Positions 61,376 to 64,000 of a stretch of 64,000 nt of DNA are shown in pieces; position 1 is the first letter of the stretch, and every line of letters starts with the position of its first letter. The stretch spans positions 3,680,945-3,744,944 of the forward strand of contig NZ_CM001165.1 in the NCBI RefSeq assembly GCF_000213055.1, written 5' to 3'. This DNA is from Streptomyces sp. Tu6071 (GTDB taxonomy: Bacteria; Actinomycetota; Actinomycetes; Streptomycetales; Streptomycetaceae). A model generated the notes under the pieces. It worked only from the letters and a program-made list of their open reading frames with translations, was not told the DNA's origin and did no database searches. A program made the translations under genes and the position numbers.

Positions 61376-62613
61376 CGGCCGCTCTCCCGTTCGTCGTCGT
61401 GCGTGGCCGCGTCGTCGTGCGCGGCGCCCTCGGCCTCGGCCTCGCGTTCCGCGCGCAGTTGCTCCGCCTGCTCGGCGAGGTGCGGGGTCGGCGTGGCGTA
61501 GACGTGGGCGAAGAGTTCCTCGGGGTGCGGGTCCGCGTCGGCGTTGAGGCGGGCGCGGAGCCCGGCGGCGAACTCCTCGGCGCGCTCGCGTTCCGCGTCG
61601 ATCGCGTCCTCGTCGAGGATGCCGAGCGCGAGCAGTTCGCGTTCCAGGAGCCGCACGGGGTCGTGCGCGCGCCAGACCTCGACCTCCTCGGCCTCGCGGT
61701 AGCGCGTCGCGTCGTCGGCGTTGGTGTGCGCGTCGAGGCGGTACGTGACGGCCTCGACGAGCGTCGGTCCGCCGCCCGTACGGGCCCGCAGGACGGCCTC
61801 GCCGAGGACTTCGTGGAGGGCGAGGACGTCGTTGCCGTCGACGAGCCTGCCCGGCATGCCGTAGCCCACGGCCTTGTGGGCGAGGGAGGGGGCGGCGGTC
61901 TGCTTGTCGAGGGGCACGGAGATCGCGTAGCCGTTGTTCTGCACGAGGAAGACGACGGGTGCCTGCCAGACGGCGGCGAAGTTGAGCGCCTCGTGGAAGT
62001 CGCCCTCGCTCGTGCCGCCGTCGCCGCACATCGCGAGCGCCACGACGTCGTCGCCGCGCAGCCGGGCGGCGTGCGCGAGGCCCACCGCGTGCGGCAGGTG
62101 CGTGGCGAGCGGCGTGGACAGGGGCGCGACGCGGGTCGCGTGCGGGTCGTAGCCGGTGTGCTTGTCGCCGCGCAGGAGCGTCAGGGTCTCCAGCGGGTCG
62201 ACGCCGCGCGCGACGACCGCGAGGGTGTCGCGGTAGCTGGGGAAGAGCCAGTCCTGGTCCTGGAGCACGAGCGCCGCCGCGATCTCGGCGGCCTCCTGCC
62301 CGGTGGTCGAGGGGTAGACGGCGAGCCGCCCCTGCCGGGTGAGGGCCGTGGCCTGCGCGTTGTAGCGCCGCCCGCGCACCAGCTCGGCGTACAGGCGGCG
62401 CAGCAGGGCGGGGTCGGCCGCGGCGGCCGGGGACTTCTTCGCGGACGCCTTGGTGCGGCGGGCGCCGGGCTTGGCGGGCGCGGCGGCGACGCCGAGGAGC
62501 CGGTAGGGCTCGGCGTCGGGCAGCAGGGGGACCGGGTCGGTACGGGGCCGCCAGTGCGGGGGCGGGGCGGGGCGGGGCGCGTCTGTCTGCCCCTGATGCT
62601 CGACGACCGTCAT
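61372..62613 (-). CDS. bkdA: Branched-chain 2-oxoacid dehydrogenase E1 alpha, second copy
   Basis: A 413-residue subunit. The thiamine-diphosphate motif is MCGDGGTSEGDFHEALNFAA with VQNNGYAIS; the loop YRLDAHTNADDATRYREAEE follows. A short basic stretch (AKPGARRTKASAKKSPAAA, about 53-72) lies before the catalytic core, echoing the Lys/Ala tail of the first E1alpha. The tail past 350 is rich in Glu/Ala/Arg. ATG 62613 has AAGGAGG eight bases upstream. First gene of the operon, divergent from bkdR. Confidence 0.95.
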   Translation of the reverse strand: MTVVEHQGQTDAPRPAPPPHWRPRTDPVPLLPDAEPYRLLGVAAAPAKPGARRTKASAKKSPAAAADPALLRRLYAELVRGRRYNAQATALTRQGRLAVYPSTTGQEAAEIAAALVLQDQDWLFPSYRDTLAVVARGVDPLETLTLLRGDKHTGYDPHATRVAPLSTPLATHLPHAVGLAHAARLRGDDVVALAMCGDGGTSEGDFHEALNFAAVWQAPVVFLVQNNGYAISVPLDKQTAAPSLAHKAVGYGMPGRLVDGNDVLALHEVLGEAVLRARTGGGPTLVEAVTYRLDAHTNADDATRYREAEEVEVWRAHDPVRLLERELLALGILDEDAIDAERERAEEFAAGLRARLNADADPHPEELFAHVYATPTPHLAEQAEQLRAEREAEAEGAAHDDAATHDDERESGR

Positions 62614-62715
62614 GTCCGGCACCTCCTTGTGAGAACACCACTCGTGAGAAAGCAGGGCGCGGCGGGTCGCCACGTGACCCGCTTCACCTCCTGATGGTGC
62701 GAGGATCAGCGCATT

Positions 62716-62746
62716 TTGGCCACAGGCACCCCGGGCCTGTGGACAA
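62716..62746. promoter_or_regulatory. 31-bp dyad between bkdA and bkdR
   Basis: Arms TTGGCCACAGG (62716-62726) and CCTGTGGACAA (62736-62746), 11 bp with one mismatch, 9-bp spacer. The right arm on the minus strand is TTGTCCACA, also a perfect Streptomyces DnaA box. Most likely the BkdR operator; DnaA binding is an alternative. Confidence 0.65.
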
Positions 62747-63122
62747 TCTGCGTCAGTGGGCGTGTGATGTCGACCAGGCGTCCATGGCGGCCCTTTCGCG
62801 GCCGGTCCCGCCTGAACGAATGGCCGCGCCACCCCCAGCCGTCCCACGGCGGCGCCGGGGGCACAGGGCGACAGGGGAGTGCGGGAGGGTAGGAACAAGT
62901 AAGCGAGAACCGCGTGCGGGCCGCACGGCGCGGAGTGCCGGGCGCGAGCCCTCGGGCACGGGCGCGGTGGAACGGCCGGCGCGCGGCTCGCGCACGGCGG
63001 TACGGGTACGAGCCGACGCGTACCGGGGCGCCACGGGCACGAGCCGGCCCGGCGTCGTACGCGGTGGTACGTGGGCACGGCAGCGATGACAGCGGCAGGA
63101 CCGACAGGGCACGGGGCGGGAC
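62747..63122. other. Upstream region of bkdR without a gene
   Basis: About 375 bp, GC-rich, no family-supported open frame and no clear -35/-10 pair near bkdR apart from TACGGGTACG-type patches. Confidence 0.5.
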
Positions 63123-63857
63123 ATGACACGACGGGAACGAACCGACGACAGCAGGCCCGGCGAGCAGGGCCGCGCGGCCGGGCACGCCCGCCCGCACCAC
63201 GAGGCGGCGCCGCAGGCCGAGGCGCGCCCGCGCGAGGCCCCGGCCCCGCCCCGGCTGCGCCCCCCGGCGCCCCGCACGGCCCCGGGCGGCACGGCGGGCA
63301 CGGGCGCTACCACGCCTCCGGCCGAGCGCGCCTCCGCGTCCCCGGCCGCCGCGCGCCCCCGCGAGCCGCGCCCGCTCGACGCGGTGGACCACGACATCCT
63401 GCGCATCCTCCAGGCGGACGGGCGCGCCTCGATCCGCTCGGTCGCCGAGCAGGTGCACGTCTCGCGCGCGAACGCGTACGCGCGCATCAACCGCCTCGTC
63501 GAGGACGGCGTGATCCTCGGCTTCGGCGCCCGCGTGCACCACGAGCGCGCGGGCCAGGGCGCCTCCGCCTACCTGACCCTGCGCATCGTGCAGAACTCCT
63601 GGCGCACCGTGCACCGCCAGTTGCGCGGGCTGCCGGGGGTCGCGCACATCGCGCTCGTCTCGGGCGACTTCGACGTCCTGGTCCTCGTGCACTCGCCGGA
63701 CAACCGGGCCCTGCGGGAACTCGTCCTCACCCGCCTCCAGGCGATCCCCGAGATCCTCAGCACCCGTACGCTGCTCGTGTTCGAGGAGGAAGAGGTCGGC
63801 CAGAGCCCCGAGTCCTCCGCCGCGCCCGAACACCCGGCGGACCACCCGGCCCGCTGA
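63123..63857 (+). CDS. bkdR: Lrp/AsnC-family regulator of branched-chain dehydrogenase, long N terminus
   Basis: A 244-residue regulator. Residues 1-84 are a disordered extension (Arg/Pro/Ala/Glu, for example QAEARPREAPAPPRLRPPAP). The AsnC HTH is LDAVDHDILRILQADGRASI, RSVAEQVHVSRANAYARINR, then LVEDGVILGFG; the RAM domain is YLTLRIVQNSWRTVHRQLRG and VAHIALVSGDFDVLVLVHSP. Divergent placement next to bkdABC matches bkdR of other Streptomyces (family knowledge). It probably senses branched-chain amino acids and binds the 62716-62746 dyad. Extension length depends on the start; a downstream start is possible. Confidence 0.88.
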   Translation: MTRRERTDDSRPGEQGRAAGHARPHHEAAPQAEARPREAPAPPRLRPPAPRTAPGGTAGTGATTPPAERASASPAAARPREPRPLDAVDHDILRILQADGRASIRSVAEQVHVSRANAYARINRLVEDGVILGFGARVHHERAGQGASAYLTLRIVQNSWRTVHRQLRGLPGVAHIALVSGDFDVLVLVHSPDNRALRELVLTRLQAIPEILSTRTLLVFEEEEVGQSPESSAAPEHPADHPAR

Positions 63858-63905
63858 GCGCCCCCACCGCGCGCCTCCGCCCTGGGCAAGGCCGCGCGGC
63901 GGCGT

Positions 63906-63926
63906 TAGAGTGACCGAACGATCGGT
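63906..63926 (+). promoter_or_regulatory. Promoter with TetR-type operator at right edge
   Basis: TAGAGT (63906-63911) as -10, immediately followed by ACCGA-ACGA-TCGGT (63913-63926), a TetR-type palindrome over the expected transcription start. AAAGGAG at 63933 gives an SD. Confidence 0.55.
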
Positions 63927-63975
63927 CGGCACAAAGGAGAGCCGCTGAGCCCTCCCCGGAACGGTGGTCCTGATC

Positions 63976-64000
63976 ATGACGGCTGCGGTCAAGCGCGATG
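63976..64000 (+). CDS. Possible start of a gene cut by the window edge
   Basis: ATG 63976 opens MTAAVKRD up to the edge. The SD for it is poor and only eight residues are visible, so neither the frame nor the family can be judged. The TetR-type operator upstream suggests a regulated catabolic gene. Confidence 0.25.

Noticed and set aside
62610..62687. A 25-codon open frame whose TGA overlaps the bkdA ATG, with AGGAGG just at its GTG
   Set aside because: The AGGAGG directly touches the GTG, so it cannot serve that start, and the peptide has no branched-chain residue run expected of an attenuator leader.

Overview
The window looks like Streptomyces chromosome close to the replication origin. 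Evidence read from the sequence: extremely GC-rich DNA with nearly all codons ending in G or C, very short or absent 5' leaders, actinobacterial families (bacterial proteasome activator, mycothiol-type DinB enzyme, DUF397/XRE regulators, DUF6458, SpoIIE-type phosphatase with PAS/GAF), and ten parS-like 14-mers of the GTTTCACGTGAAAC family between about 22.9 and 56 kb. From established knowledge, metG, aspS, a D,D-carboxypeptidase, paired Ser/Thr kinases and two branched-chain dehydrogenase operons followed by an Lrp-type regulator form the conserved oriC-proximal core of Streptomyces chromosomes. No tRNA, rRNA, CRISPR, prophage or intact insertion sequence was seen.

Layout. 0-8.7 kb: a TetR/SDR divergent pair, alcohol dehydrogenase, MocR-type regulator divergent from a hydrolase, an LPXTG surface protein and a VWA protein. 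8.9-21.6 kb: metG, a VapBC-type pair, aspS, a PAS-GAF-SpoIIE-HATPase phosphatase, AI-2E transporter, SDR, CsbD protein, FCD regulator plus MFS transporter, DinB-type enzyme. 21.9-30.6 kb: small enzymes, first parS cluster, thioredoxin-NHL protein, M18 aminopeptidase, acyl-CoA dehydrogenase, SseB protein. 30.7-39.1 kb is the most accessory part: a frameshifted secreted-protein gene with a downstream partner, a TIM-barrel protein divergent from a TetR gene, an XRE/DUF397 cluster with two small orphan genes, a second TetR/SDR locus, a pirin. 39.2-45.6 kb: TauE exporter, D,D-carboxypeptidase, three parS, first bkdABC operon. 46-50 kb: two divergent membrane Ser/Thr kinases. 50.5-55.9 kb: proteasome activator, proline-rich membrane protein, several tandem repeats, a large dyad carrying two DnaA boxes, quinone oxidoreductase, K+ channel. 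55.9-58.9 kb: three parS and the coupled mobA-moeA pair. 58.9-63.9 kb: second bkdABC operon divergent from bkdR.

How the genes work together. Both bkd operons encode E1alpha, E1beta and E2 of a branched-chain 2-oxoacid dehydrogenase, which supplies branched acyl-CoA starters for fatty acids and polyketides; the Lrp-type gene beside the second copy is the likely regulator. Kinases, D,D-carboxypeptidase and LPXTG protein serve the envelope. The parS sites should load ParB and organise the origin domain; the site nearest 56 kb encodes the last residues and stop codon of moeA.

Most unusual points: an 88-bp dyad whose central hairpin shares its axis with an inverted pair of DnaA boxes; three genes whose stop codons lie in short tandem repeats that repeat the stop; lysine/alanine-rich histone-like segments on both E1alpha proteins; and a secreted-protein gene broken by two same-direction frameshifts.
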